Assembly (NCBI RefSeq): GCF_002723975.1 | Contig: NZ_BEWO01000021.1 | Coordinates: 1-38,999 of the forward strand | Direction: 5' to 3' | Source: Gluconobacter japonicus | GTDB taxonomy: Bacteria > Pseudomonadota > Alphaproteobacteria > Acetobacterales > Acetobacteraceae | Length of the DNA: 38,999 bases | Shown: positions 1 to 9,112 of the stretch, piece by piece | How the letters are laid out: every line of letters starts with the position of its first letter | Numbering within the stretch: position 1 is the stretch's first letter | Notes under the pieces: model-generated | The model's database searches: none | Told to the model about the DNA's origin: nothing | Seen by the model: the letters and a program-made list of their open reading frames with translations, nothing else | Program-made: the position numbers and the translations under genes

Positions 1-44
1 AAAAATCTGGCTTTTCTTCTGAAAGTCCCGGTTTTCCGCAGAAC

Positions 45-2645
45 TCAGTCTTGCGAGACGGAATGACCGTTAATCGTCAGCCCCTTCTCACCGGCAGAGA
101 CGTGGATAGTGTCCCCGTCGCGGATGGTCCCATCCAGCAACAGGCCTGCCAGCGGGTTCTGAAGACTACGCTGGATCACGCGCTTCAGAGGCCGTGCACC
201 GTAGACGGGATCGTATCCGGCTTCAGCAAGCCATTCCCGCCCCTTCTCATCCAGCTCCAGAGTGATCTTACGATCTTCCAGAAGCTGCCGCAGGCGGCTG
301 AGTTGAATATCGACAATCCGCCCCATGTCTGCACGCTGCAGACGGGAGAACAGGATGATCTCATCCAGACGGTTCAGGAACTCCGGCCGGAAGTGATTAC
401 GCACGACCTGCATGACCTGAGCCTGAACCAGATCCGGCGATTCACCATCTTCCTGATTGGCCAGAACATCCGAGCCAAGGTTGCTCGTCAGAACAATGAT
501 CGTATTGCGGAAATCCACCACACGACCCTGACCATCTGTTAGGCGACCATCGTCAAGAACCTGAAGCAGGATGTTGAAGATGTCCTCATGGGCCTTCTCC
601 ACCTCATCAAACAGGATGACCTGATACGGACGACGACGAACCGCTTCCGTCAGCACGCCACCTTCGTCGTAACCAACGTAACCCGGAGGCGCACCGATCA
701 GACGGGACACCGCATGCTTCTCCATGAATTCACTCATGTCGATCCGCAGCAGGGCCTTTTCGTCATCAAACAGGAACTGGGCCAGCGCCTTCGTCAGTTC
801 GGTCTTGCCAACACCCGTTGGGCCAAGGAACAGGAACGAACCAATCGGGCGGTTCGGGTCCTGAAGACCTGCACGGGCACGACGAACAGCATTCGAAACA
901 GCAACAAGCGCCTGCTCCTGACCAACGACACGATCACGCAGGGTGTCTTCCATCCGCATGAGCTTGGCGCGTTCGCCTTCCAGCATGCGATCTACCGGAA
1001 TACCCGTCCAGCGGGATACAACCGAAGCAATGCCCTGCTCTGTCACACTGTCAGCGAACAGACCTGACTTGGAGGCTGCATCTTCTTCTTCCTGAGCCTT
1101 GGCAATCTGGGCTTCAAGGTTCGGGATCAGGCCGTACATCAGCTCGGATGCCTTGGCGAGATTGCCCTGCCGCTGCGCCACATCGACATCGGAACGCGCT
1201 GTATCCAGCTGTTCCTTCAGCTTCTGGATGGCGTTGACGCGATCCTTTTCAGCGTGCCACTCGGCGCCCATCGCATCGGACTGCTCTTCCAGATCAGCCA
1301 GTTCGGCTTCCAAAGCCTGCAGCCGATCCTTCGACGCCGTATCGTCTTCCTTGCGGATGGCCTCACGCTCGATTTTCAGTTGAATGATGCGCCGATCAAG
1401 CTCATCCAAAGCTTCCGGCTTGCTGTCGATCTGCATCCGCAGACGACTGGCAGCCTCGTCGATCAGATCAATGGCCTTATCCGGCAGGAAGCGATCCGTG
1501 ATATAACGGTTGGAAAGCGTCGCGGCGGAAACGATGGCATTATCCGTGATGCGAACACCATGATGAAGCTCGTACTTTTCCTTGATGCCACGCAGGATCG
1601 AAATCGTATCCGCGACGGATGGTTCGCCTACGAAAACCGGCTGGAAGCGACGGGCAAGAGCTGCGTCCTTTTCAATGTACTTCCGATATTCATCAAGTGT
1701 GGTCGCACCAATACAGTGAAGCGTACCGCGGGCCAGTTCCGGCTTGATGAGGTTGGATGCATCCATCGCACCATCGGAGCGGCCAGCGCCGACCAGCGTG
1801 TGCATCTCATCAATGAAGAGAATGATCTCGCCTTCTGCAGTCTCAACTTCCTTGAGAACAGCCTTCAGACGTTCCTCGAACTCACCACGAAATTTCGCAC
1901 CGGCAATCAAAGCGCCCATGTCGAGCGACATCAGCTTCTTGTTCCGGAGAGCCTCAGGCACGTCGCCGTTGACGATACGCAGGGCCAGACCTTCAACGAT
2001 CGCGGTTTTACCCACACCTGGCTCACCGATCAGAACCGGATTGTTCTTGCTGCGGCGCGCCAGAACCTGAATAGCCCGACGAATTTCTTCATCACGACCA
2101 ATAACCGGATCAAGCTTGCCAGCCTGCGCCACCGCCGTCACATCGCGAGCATATTTTTTCAAGGCGTCAAACGTGTTTTCAGCAGAAGCACTGGTCACAG
2201 TGCGACCTTTGCGGATCTGGGCAACAGCACGCTCCAGCGCACTGGCATCAGCCTTACCGTCAACGAGCGCCTTACCTGCCGGAGAATTGCTGGCGGCAAT
2301 CGCCACTAGCAGTCGATCCTGCGCAACATGGCTGTCGCCTGCATTCTTTGCTGCGGCTTCGGCGGAGTCCAGCAGACGCACGAAATCAGGTGTGGCCTGT
2401 GGCTGGCCAGCGCCACCGCCCTGAACTTTCGGCAGTTTGGCAAGCGCCGCATCATTGGCGGCCTGAACAACTTTCGGATCGCCACCTGCTGCCCGGATCA
2501 GGCCAGAAGCGGCGCCCTGTTCGTCATCCAGCAGGGCCTTGAGCAAATGCTCCGGCGTCAACTGCTGATGATAATCCCGAAGGGCAATGGTTTGTGCAGC
2601 CTGAAGGAAACCCTGGCTGCGTTCCGTAAACTTCTGAATGTCCAT
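45..2645 (-). CDS. clpB: ATP-dependent disaggregase ClpB
   Basis: ClpB is a cytosolic AAA+ chaperone that works with DnaK/DnaJ to pull polypeptides out of aggregates after heat or solvent stress. The 866-residue product has the full family layout: an N-terminal Clp repeat domain, AAA-1 with Walker A GEPGVGKT at about residues 207-214, a middle coiled-coil region, and AAA-2 with Walker A GPTGVGKT near residue 605, followed by the C-terminal small domain. I chose the ATG at 2645, which gives [11 protein letters not shown], because it matches the family N-terminus and follows a GAGAGGAC ribosome site. An in-frame ATG-less extension upstream reaches 2681 but adds nothing conserved. The aldo/keto reductase gene lies just upstream on the same strand. 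A sigma-32-like promoter at 2725-2752 would give clpB its own heat-shock start. No clear terminator is visible in the 44 bases after the stop. Confidence 0.98.
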   Translation of the reverse strand: MDIQKFTERSQGFLQAAQTIALRDYHQQLTPEHLLKALLDDEQGAASGLIRAAGGDPKVVQAANDAALAKLPKVQGGGAGQPQATPDFVRLLDSAEAAAKNAGDSHVAQDRLLVAIAASNSPAGKALVDGKADASALERAVAQIRKGRTVTSASAENTFDALKKYARDVTAVAQAGKLDPVIGRDEEIRRAIQVLARRSKNNPVLIGEPGVGKTAIVEGLALRIVNGDVPEALRNKKLMSLDMGALIAGAKFRGEFEERLKAVLKEVETAEGEIILFIDEMHTLVGAGRSDGAMDASNLIKPELARGTLHCIGATTLDEYRKYIEKDAALARRFQPVFVGEPSVADTISILRGIKEKYELHHGVRITDNAIVSAATLSNRYITDRFLPDKAIDLIDEAASRLRMQIDSKPEALDELDRRIIQLKIEREAIRKEDDTASKDRLQALEAELADLEEQSDAMGAEWHAEKDRVNAIQKLKEQLDTARSDVDVAQRQGNLAKASELMYGLIPNLEAQIAKAQEEEDAASKSGLFADSVTEQGIASVVSRWTGIPVDRMLEGERAKLMRMEDTLRDRVVGQEQALVAVSNAVRRARAGLQDPNRPIGSFLFLGPTGVGKTELTKALAQFLFDDEKALLRIDMSEFMEKHAVSRLIGAPPGYVGYDEGGVLTEAVRRRPYQVILFDEVEKAHEDIFNILLQVLDDGRLTDGQGRVVDFRNTIIVLTSNLGSDVLANQEDGESPDLVQAQVMQVVRNHFRPEFLNRLDEIILFSRLQRADMGRIVDIQLSRLRQLLEDRKITLELDEKGREWLAEAGYDPVYGARPLKRVIQRSLQNPLAGLLLDGTIRDGDTIHVSAGEKGLTINGHSVSQD

Positions 2646-2724
2646 TCTGATATGTCCTCTCATGCCCCGTATCGGCGGCATATGATGTCTCGGTCGCCCC
2701 CGAAGGCGACGACCGGTGATGAAT

Positions 2725-2752
2725 ATTTAGGCACTCATTTTTTCGTTTCAAG
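2725..2752 (-). promoter_or_regulatory. Candidate RpoH (sigma-32) heat-shock promoter of clpB
   Basis: On the minus strand CTTGAA (2752-2747) is followed after 16 nt by CTAAAT (2730-2725). This fits the alphaproteobacterial RpoH pattern of CTTGAA, a 16-17 nt spacer and CYTATNT in both elements apart from one or two bases of the -10. Transcription would start near 2718, giving a leader of about 73 nt before clpB. The -35 element lies inside the last codons of the upstream reductase gene. The assignment is inferred from motif and position only. Confidence 0.55.
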
Positions 2753-3820
2753 AGCCTCCCGATGACGTTTCGCAGGCCCATGCAACACCATGTCAGCCTC
2801 TGACAGCCGATCAAAGGCGTTTCGTTGCTGGTGCCAGTATGGATAAATCAGATCAGGCGCACTGACATCGTCCAGCCGCGCAACCTGCGCCTTGGTCAGA
2901 CGGAGCGAAGCCGCTGCCAGATTATCCAAAAGCTGGCTTTCCTTACGCGCACCAATGACCAGAGACGTCACGCCCGGTTTATGCAGCAGCCATGCCAGCG
3001 CCACCCGAGCAGCTGAAACATCATGCTCCTCCGCGATCTCGACCAGAACCTCGACGGTATCATAGAGCTTTTCGATATTCCGGACTTCCGGCTCCGGCCA
3101 TCCCGAGATACGGCGGCTATCGGCTGGGGCGGTCTTTCCGCGACGATACTTACCCGTCAGCAACCCACAGGCCAGCGGGCTCCAGATCTGAACACCCAAG
3201 CCCTGATCCACTGCTAGCGGCAGCAGTTCATACTCGGCGTCTCGCGCTTCCAGAGAATAATAGATCTGCTCGGACACAGGTGTAATCAACCGATCCCGCT
3301 CTGCCGCAGACAGAAGCTTCATGGCCTGCCAGCCTGCAAAGTTGGAAATGCCCGCATAACGGATCTTGCCCTGATCCCGGAGGGTCTGAAGCGCTTCCAG
3401 CGTTTCCTCAACCGGCGTCAGGCCGTCCCATTCATGCAGATAATAGAGGTCGATATGATCGCGACCCAGCCGACGCAGGCTGTCTTCGCAGGCATTGAGA
3501 ATGTGATGTCGGGATAACCCTTGTTCATTAGGCCCCTTCCCCGTCGGGAACCGAACCTTGCTGGTCACAAGCAGCTCCCTGCTGCGCCCTTTCAGAACAC
3601 GCCCTAGAATTTCTTCAGCTTCACCGCCCGAATAAGCATCAGCGGTATCGAACATGTTCACCCCATGCTCGACGCAGAGGTCCACCATACGGGTGGCTTC
3701 TGAAACATCTACATTCCCTGTCGAGGCGAAATCTCCCTGCCCCCCAAATGTGACAGAGCCAAAATTGAGTGCGGAAATCTTGAGGCCAGAACGGCCTAGC
3801 TGACGATACTGCATATCCAT
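2735..3820 (-). CDS. Aldo/keto reductase
   Basis: This is an NAD(P)H-dependent oxidoreductase of the aldo/keto reductase superfamily, a soluble TIM-barrel enzyme that reduces aldehydes or ketones. The 361-residue product shows the family landmarks: YRQLGRSGLKIS at the start, NMFDTADAYSGG carrying the catalytic Asp and Tyr, SKVRF carrying the Lys, and DLYYLHEWD carrying the His. The sequence resembles the Tas/YajO-like branch more than the xylose reductases. The start at 3820 is preferred because AGAGGA lies 5-6 nt upstream. The ATG six bases further on is also possible, and a longer frame reaches 3841. It diverges from the DPP IV gene and precedes clpB. The substrate cannot be told from sequence. 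Confidence 0.9.
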   Translation of the reverse strand: MDMQYRQLGRSGLKISALNFGSVTFGGQGDFASTGNVDVSEATRMVDLCVEHGVNMFDTADAYSGGEAEEILGRVLKGRSRELLVTSKVRFPTGKGPNEQGLSRHHILNACEDSLRRLGRDHIDLYYLHEWDGLTPVEETLEALQTLRDQGKIRYAGISNFAGWQAMKLLSAAERDRLITPVSEQIYYSLEARDAEYELLPLAVDQGLGVQIWSPLACGLLTGKYRRGKTAPADSRRISGWPEPEVRNIEKLYDTVEVLVEIAEEHDVSAARVALAWLLHKPGVTSLVIGARKESQLLDNLAAASLRLTKAQVARLDDVSAPDLIYPYWHQQRNAFDRLSEADMVLHGPAKRHREALETKK

Positions 3821-3998
3821 CAGGTTCCTCTTCTGAGACACACCATGACAGACAACACCTCACTGGCGCATCAGTCCCGGTAAATTCCGTCCTGCTCCCG
3901 TAATCGTGAGCAACCCGGCATCTCGCTGGAAGACACTCTGTTCAGGATCGGCAGGCCGGTCCATGATTGATGTCAAAATCCTTCCATCCGGAGCCGCC

Positions 3999-6200
3999 AT
4001 GCCGTCATTCCGTCTCCGCAGAGCCTTGCTGTCCTGCGTGTTTCTTCCGTCCCTGCTGGCTGCCCTGCCGGCCCAAGCCGCCGAACCGGCCGCCTGCATG
4101 GTCGATCTTGCCAAAACACGAAACGGCACGCTTGGACTGCCGAACCACGCCGAAGTCACCCCGGATGGACATTCCGTTCTGTTCCTGCGCTCCGGCCCGT
4201 TCGATACACGCCTGCACCTGTTCCGCTATGATCTCCCGGATCACACTCTCCACGAATTGGCCGCTCCCGAAGCCGGCCCGGAACACCTGTCGGTAGAAGA
4301 AAAAGCCCGGCGCGAGCGTGCCCGACAATCCATGTCCGGCATTACGGACTATCAGATGAGCGAAGACGGCGGCACAATTCTGGCCTCTCAGGGAGGTCGC
4401 CTCATCCGGATCGCCACCGATGACGGGCGCGTCTCTTCCATTGATGGAAACTGGATTGCCCCGCGCCTGTCCCCAAACGGGCAGACCATCGCTGTCGTTC
4501 GCGATAATGATCTCTACGCCGTCGATCTCGTCAGCGGTGCCCAAACGCGCCTGACCACAACAGGCACGCCAACCCTGACAAATGGCCTTGCCGAATTTGC
4601 AGCCGCAGAGGAACTGGAACGGCCAGACGGTGCCTGGTGGTCCCCGGACAGCCAGACGATCCTGTTCGAAGAAGCGGATTCCAGCCCGGTTGAAAAACAC
4701 TACATCACCAACCCGGAAACGCCGCAGGCTGCTCCTGTCGAGTTTCGCTATCCCCGTGCCGGGACCCCCAATGCCCGGACACGGTTCGGCCTCATCAGTG
4801 CCAAGGGCGGCAAGACACGCTGGATCAGTTGGGACCATGATGCATGGCCTTACATGGCCCGTACTGTCTGGCGGAAGAACGGTGGCCTGTTTCTTGTTGT
4901 CTTGAACCGACAGCAAACGCAGGAACAGGTTCTTTCCGTCGATCTTGCAACCGGAAAAACCTCAGTCCTGCTTGCAGAGGCAGACAAGACATGGCTGAAC
5001 CTGAACCCACGGGAAGCAGCCGGTGCGCGGGCTCTCCCGGTTGTTCTGAATGGCGGACAGGGCTTCCTGTGGGCTTCCGAGCGCGGAAAAACCTGGCAGC
5101 TTGAACATCATGCTGCCGATGGCTCCCTGAAGCGGGTTCTTACTCCAGACACGACACCTTACGTCGCGTTCAATGATTATGACGCTGACAGCAACAGTAT
5201 CGTCGTTACGGTACGACCGAACCGGATCGACACTCAGGTTGTCCGTATCTCGCTGACCGACGGCAAAACAACGCCCATTGCGACAGAACCAGGCACCCAC
5301 ACCATCCATTTCACATCGGGCGCTCACCGCCTGATGATCGACAGCTTCGCGTCTGCTGATGGCACCCGCCGCACAATGCTCCGCGATGCAAAAGGCAAGA
5401 TCCTCGCCACCCTGCCCGGCGTTGCACAGCCCCCTCACCTTCCCGTCCATGTTCAGTTCACAACCGCTGGCGAGCGCCAGCTGGATGCAGCCGTCATCCG
5501 GCCAGAGCATTTCCAGAAAGGACATCGCTACCCCGTCGTGCTGTCCGTCTATGGCGGTCCGGGCGTCAAACTTGTGCACGACACGCCATCAAGCTTCATG
5601 GAAGAGCAGTGCCTCGCCAATCAGGGCTATGTTGTCGTCACGCTTGACGGGCGCGGCACACCCGGCCGGGATCATGATTTCGAGCGCGCCATCAAAGGCA
5701 ACCTGATTGATGCGCCTCTTCAGGATCAGATCGACGGCCTTCAGGCGCTCGGCAAAACCTACCCTGAACTCGATCTGACACGCGTTGGTGTCTACGGATG
5801 GTCTTTCGGTGGCTATTTCACCGCCATGGCGACAATCCGCCGACCGGATGTTTTCAAGGTCGGCGTTGCAGGCGCCCCGCCGGTCGATTTTGCGGATTAT
5901 GACACCGCCTATACCGAACGCTATCTCGACACGCCTCAGAACGACGCGGACGGATATCGTAAAAGCAACGTCCTGACGTATGCCGATCAATTAAAGCGCC
6001 CACTCCTGCTTATGCATGGCCTGACGGACGACAACGTCTATTTCGAAAACACGATGAAGCTGACGCAGGCCCTCCTGAAAGCGGGAAAGCCCTACAATCT
6101 TCTGCTTCTGCCCGGCACGCATATGCTGCCAGACCCTATCCTCCGGGCCCGCGTCACGCAGAGACGGGCAGACTTTCTGGGTGACGTTCTGAACCCCTGA
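3999..6200 (+). CDS. Exported DPP IV-like serine peptidase (family S9)
   Basis: This is a prolyl oligopeptidase-family serine peptidase, most like bacterial dipeptidyl peptidase IV, which removes X-Pro or X-Ala dipeptides from peptide N-termini. A signal peptide (residues 1 to about 27, ending LPAQA) predicts export to the periplasm. A beta-propeller follows, containing EFAAAEELERPDG, the segment with the paired Glu that anchors the substrate amino terminus in DPP IV enzymes. The C-terminal alpha/beta-hydrolase domain has GWSFGG (Ser602), the Asp of GLTDDN (Asp677) and the His of PGTHML (His708). The product has 733 residues, a usual family size. I chose the ATG at 3999 because GGAG lies 7 nt upstream and the signal peptide begins there; the frame opens earlier, at 3906. 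It converges on the M20 peptidase gene, and the two share a terminator. Confidence 0.93.
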   Translation: MPSFRLRRALLSCVFLPSLLAALPAQAAEPAACMVDLAKTRNGTLGLPNHAEVTPDGHSVLFLRSGPFDTRLHLFRYDLPDHTLHELAAPEAGPEHLSVEEKARRERARQSMSGITDYQMSEDGGTILASQGGRLIRIATDDGRVSSIDGNWIAPRLSPNGQTIAVVRDNDLYAVDLVSGAQTRLTTTGTPTLTNGLAEFAAAEELERPDGAWWSPDSQTILFEEADSSPVEKHYITNPETPQAAPVEFRYPRAGTPNARTRFGLISAKGGKTRWISWDHDAWPYMARTVWRKNGGLFLVVLNRQQTQEQVLSVDLATGKTSVLLAEADKTWLNLNPREAAGARALPVVLNGGQGFLWASERGKTWQLEHHAADGSLKRVLTPDTTPYVAFNDYDADSNSIVVTVRPNRIDTQVVRISLTDGKTTPIATEPGTHTIHFTSGAHRLMIDSFASADGTRRTMLRDAKGKILATLPGVAQPPHLPVHVQFTTAGERQLDAAVIRPEHFQKGHRYPVVLSVYGGPGVKLVHDTPSSFMEEQCLANQGYVVVTLDGRGTPGRDHDFERAIKGNLIDAPLQDQIDGLQALGKTYPELDLTRVGVYGWSFGGYFTAMATIRRPDVFKVGVAGAPPVDFADYDTAYTERYLDTPQNDADGYRKSNVLTYADQLKRPLLLMHGLTDDNVYFENTMKLTQALLKAGKPYNLLLLPGTHMLPDPILRARVTQRRADFLGDVLNP

Positions 6201-6213
6201 GCCTTCTGAAAAA

Positions 6214-6246
6214 AACAGCGTCTTTGACCTTTTCGAAGACGCTGTT
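6214..6246. terminator. Bidirectional terminator between the two peptidase genes
   Basis: A perfect 11-bp stem (AACAGCGTCTT at 6214-6224, AAGACGCTGTT at 6236-6246) encloses an 11-nt loop. A-rich sequence lies on the left and T/C-rich sequence on the right. It sits between the convergent stops at 6200 and 6253, so it can serve both strands. Confidence 0.8.
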
Positions 6247-6252
6247 CTCTTG

Positions 6253-7644
6253 TCAGTGAGACAGGTCCGGAATCAACACCAAAAGATCTTCCATCGCCGG
6301 AGCAATGGCCGATACAGGCGTGCGTTCATTCAAACCATGCATGAACGAGTCAGAGTTTTTGATAAAAATCGGGCTGATCCCGTAGCTCGGCACGCCATGA
6401 GAGCGAAACCACATACTGTCACTCGCCCCTGAAGACATGGCCGCAAAAACCGGAACCCCTGGATAAGCAACGTGCATGCCATGTTCAATGGCTTGCACGA
6501 CATCCGGTCGCATCGGGGATGCTGCGGTTTCCACAGAGCCTTCCGTTACATCTTCAATCGTCATACCCGGATCATGAGCGGCCTGACGCAGCTCCTCCAT
6601 GATGGCTGCCCGAGAGTGACCGGGAAAAATACGGCAGTTGATATTCGCCGTCGCCCGCTGGGGAAGCGCATTCAAAGCGTGCCCGCCATCAATCATGGTC
6701 ACGACGCAGGTCGTTCCAATCCGTCCGATGAAGGACGGGTCCGCAGAAAGCGTGCGGATGGCTTTTTCATCAGACGGATTGGCCGCAAACGCTTTCATGG
6801 CCGACGCAATATCCGGCTTCTGCCACCGGGCTGCATTAACGAAATAGCTCCGGCTCAGATCATTCAGTTCCGGCTTGAAGCGGTGCTGCTGAATGTGAAG
6901 CAGGTCAGCCGCAAGCTCATCAATCGCATTAGCCGCCCGTGGTTCAGAAGAATGGCCACCCGGATTGGTCACAATCAGGCGGAAATCAGCGTAGGTCTTC
7001 TCCGCACCTTCCCATGTAAAGTAATCGGGCTTGCCGGTCTTTTCATCCAGCGTGCCATTCGCGCCATCCATATTCAGGACAAGTTCCGCATTGGCCAGCT
7101 TGCTTGCAATGATAGCGCCAGTCGCCATCGTCGTTTCCTCATCGCCCGAGAACTCGAGAATGATGTCACGACGCGGTTTGTAGCCTTCCTTTTTCAGCTC
7201 CAGAAGCGCGGCAATCGCCAGTGTATCATCGAGCTTCATGTCGGTTGAACCGCGCCCGAGCAGATATCCGTTTTCGATCTGAGGCTTGAACGGGTCATGC
7301 GTCCAGTCAGATGCCTTGGCTTCCACCACATCCATATGACCGGAAATGACCAGAGGCTTCAGAGCGGGATCACTGCCTGGCCAACGCGCAATGAGATACG
7401 CCGTGTCTTTATAAGGGGTGATAACGACGTCTGCGGGAGCAAAACCTCCCTTAACCAAGGCGTCTCGGAAAAGAGAGGCCACCTTGGGCGTCTGGTTAGC
7501 ATCTCCCGCGACAGAACGAAGAGCGATGGACTTTTCCGCAAGATCAAGAGCCTGATGCGCTGCATCCTGATGGTCTGGTGCTGCCGCCATTGCGCTCCCC
7601 GCCATCAGGGCCAGTGACAGCACCATTCCGATATTTTTCCGCAT
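6253..7644 (-). CDS. Exported M20-family metallopeptidase
   Basis: This is a zinc-dependent M20/M25/M40 peptidase, a group that cleaves small peptides or N-acyl amino acids. The 463-residue protein starts with a signal peptide (residues 1 to about 21, ending SAMAA), so it probably acts in the periplasm. Metal ligands are visible as SGHMDVVEA (His103, with Asp105), GRGSTDMK (Asp135, bridging) and FSGDEET (Glu169/Glu170, base and ligand). The dimerisation lid follows the second half of the zinc domain, as usual for the family. AGGAGA lies 8 nt before the ATG at 7644. It faces the DPP IV gene across a shared terminator, which suggests joint use of external peptides. The substrate is not predictable, and annotation as a carboxypeptidase or as succinyl-diaminopimelate desuccinylase would both be guesses. 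Confidence 0.9.
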   Translation of the reverse strand: MRKNIGMVLSLALMAGSAMAAAPDHQDAAHQALDLAEKSIALRSVAGDANQTPKVASLFRDALVKGGFAPADVVITPYKDTAYLIARWPGSDPALKPLVISGHMDVVEAKASDWTHDPFKPQIENGYLLGRGSTDMKLDDTLAIAALLELKKEGYKPRRDIILEFSGDEETTMATGAIIASKLANAELVLNMDGANGTLDEKTGKPDYFTWEGAEKTYADFRLIVTNPGGHSSEPRAANAIDELAADLLHIQQHRFKPELNDLSRSYFVNAARWQKPDIASAMKAFAANPSDEKAIRTLSADPSFIGRIGTTCVVTMIDGGHALNALPQRATANINCRIFPGHSRAAIMEELRQAAHDPGMTIEDVTEGSVETAASPMRPDVVQAIEHGMHVAYPGVPVFAAMSSGASDSMWFRSHGVPSYGISPIFIKNSDSFMHGLNERTPVSAIAPAMEDLLVLIPDLSH

Positions 7645-7747
7645 CCGCCGTATCTCCTGAATCAGATACGGAAGCGTAACCGTGCTTGCCCTTTATGCCT
7701 AGTCAGGCCGCAGTTTCCACTCTTTACGGAGAACCGTTCAATGCCCA

Positions 7748-7764
7748 TGCGTCAAGCAGACGCA
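7748..7764 (-). terminator. Weak hairpin downstream of grxB
   Basis: TGCGTC and GACGCA form a 6-bp stem around a 5-nt loop shortly after the grxB stop. No T-run follows on the minus strand, so it may only protect the 3' end or be chance. Confidence 0.25.
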
Positions 7765-7776
7765 CACTTAACGAAC

Positions 7777-8433
7777 CTAAACAGAAAACAAATCCAGAAG
7801 ATCAACACCCGACTTTTCAGACATGACCTGACGGTAGGCTTCCACTTCCAGCGGGTAACGCAGCCCCTTGATCAAAGACATGCTGTGCAACTGGGCAAAC
7901 AGATGAATATCATCTGTGGAAAGAGTGCCGTTCACGGCCTCCGGCGACTGGATCAACGATGCCAGTTTTTCTAGCAGGGCATTCAGTTCAGCAATTTCCT
8001 TGGACCCATCTGCAAGAATTTCCCAGAACGCCCCAGTTGACTCTTCTTTGCGTCGAATGAAACCGGCGCGGGCGGACGTCGTCGCAAATTCAGGTAACGG
8101 TGTGCAGACAGCACGCGGCAGGAAAAGACGATATGTCGCACGGCTTCCCGCCTTCAGCCAGTCCGCGATCTCTGGTCGCACCGGCCCTGTCAGAAGCGGT
8201 GCGCCAAGCCCGTCGATATGAGACACAATATCCATGCTCTCGGACATATAACGCCCGTTTTCTTCCAGAATTGGTACGACTTTCCGGCCAACCATGCTGA
8301 TCGGACCGGCTTCATCATCATTCAGGAAGACGCGCCGCTCGAAAGGAATATCCTTTAATCCGAAAATCATGAGAGCTTTCACGCAGAACGGGCAGTGCTC
8401 GTAGATATGCAGGATGCGTGTTGTCTGGTTCAC
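7777..8433 (-). CDS. grxB: Glutaredoxin 2
   Basis: Grx2-type glutaredoxin, a cytosolic thiol-disulfide oxidoreductase with a glutathione-transferase-like fold. The N-terminal thioredoxin-like domain carries the active site CPFC (Cys14 and Cys17), followed by VVPILEENGRYMSESMDIV, the glutathione-binding segment with its cis-Pro. The rest is the helical C-terminal domain typical of GrxB, and the 218-residue length fits that family rather than short glutaredoxins. I chose the GTG at 8433 because AGAAGGA lies about 11 nt upstream and translation then begins close to the first beta strand. A TTG at 8454, only 3 bases after the yqgE stop, is an alternative start. The gene is probably co-transcribed with yqgE. 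Confidence 0.92.
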   Translation of the reverse strand: MNQTTRILHIYEHCPFCVKALMIFGLKDIPFERRVFLNDDEAGPISMVGRKVVPILEENGRYMSESMDIVSHIDGLGAPLLTGPVRPEIADWLKAGSRATYRLFLPRAVCTPLPEFATTSARAGFIRRKEESTGAFWEILADGSKEIAELNALLEKLASLIQSPEAVNGTLSTDDIHLFAQLHSMSLIKGLRYPLEVEAYRQVMSEKSGVDLLDLFSV

Positions 8434-8457
8434 GGTTTTCAGTGTCCTTCTCAAAAA

Positions 8458-9042
8458 TCAGGCTTCCCCGACCGCTCCAGAGAGCAGCAGAGGATCAATA
8501 TCGATGGCGGCCAGAGCCTTGCGCCATTTCTTCGCATGATCCAGTCCGAAAACAATCTCGTCACTGGCAGGCGCCACAAACCAGGAACTATCGCGCAGGA
8601 TCTCTTCCTCCAACTGTCCCGGCCCCCAGGCGGCATGCCCCAAAGCCATGAGAGCCTGCTTCGGGCCACGCCCTGCCGCCAGATCCCGCAACACATCCAG
8701 ACTGGCTGTCAGCGTTGCATGATCGTTGACGCCCAGACTGCCCTCACCGGTCCAGTCCGTCGAGTGCAGAACGAAACCATGGGAGTGATCGACCGGCCCC
8801 CCCATACACACGGCAATACGGCGTTCCGGCGGACTGGGTTCAATCCCCAACTGTGCGAAAAGATCATCAAGGCCCGGTTGAGCCAGACGACGGTTGATGA
8901 TGAGTCCCATTGCCCCGTCTTCAGGGGAGTGTGCACACAGATAGATCACGCTCTGGGCAAAAACCGTTTCCGCCAGTTGCGGAGCAGCGACCAGAAGCAT
9001 GCCTGTCAGGTTGTCATTCTGTCCGGTGAGTGTTTTCTTCAT
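8458..9042 (-). CDS. YqgE/AlgH family protein (UPF0301)
   Basis: Conserved single-domain protein of the YqgE/AlgH family, whose biochemical role is not established. AlgH was named from regulation of alginate genes in Pseudomonas. The 194-residue sequence shows the family blocks LTGMLLVAAPQL, SVIYLCAHSPEDGAMGLIINR, CMGGPVD, and HAAWGPGQLEEEI near the C-terminal third, so membership is secure. There is no signal peptide or membrane segment. The Shine-Dalgarno-like AAGGA directly abuts the ATG at 9042, which is unusually close. The next in-frame ATG would remove part of a conserved block, so I kept 9042. grxB begins shortly after its stop, and ydfG diverges upstream. Confidence 0.9.
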   Translation of the reverse strand: MKKTLTGQNDNLTGMLLVAAPQLAETVFAQSVIYLCAHSPEDGAMGLIINRRLAQPGLDDLFAQLGIEPSPPERRIAVCMGGPVDHSHGFVLHSTDWTGEGSLGVNDHATLTASLDVLRDLAAGRGPKQALMALGHAAWGPGQLEEEILRDSSWFVAPASDEIVFGLDHAKKWRKALAAIDIDPLLLSGAVGEA

Positions 9043-9112
9043 TCCTTAAAGATGGGTGCATCTCTTGTCTCTTTGCAAGCGTTCCCCTCTTGAGAGTTTT
9101 ATGGAGGTCCCC

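Noticed and set aside
1-44. Possible terminator after clpB
   Set aside because: A short T-rich end is present on the minus strand, but no hairpin is seen before the window edge.
1254-2309. Long open frame opposite clpB
   Set aside because: It lies antisense to a clearly conserved coding region, has no ribosome site and its composition follows the codon structure of clpB.
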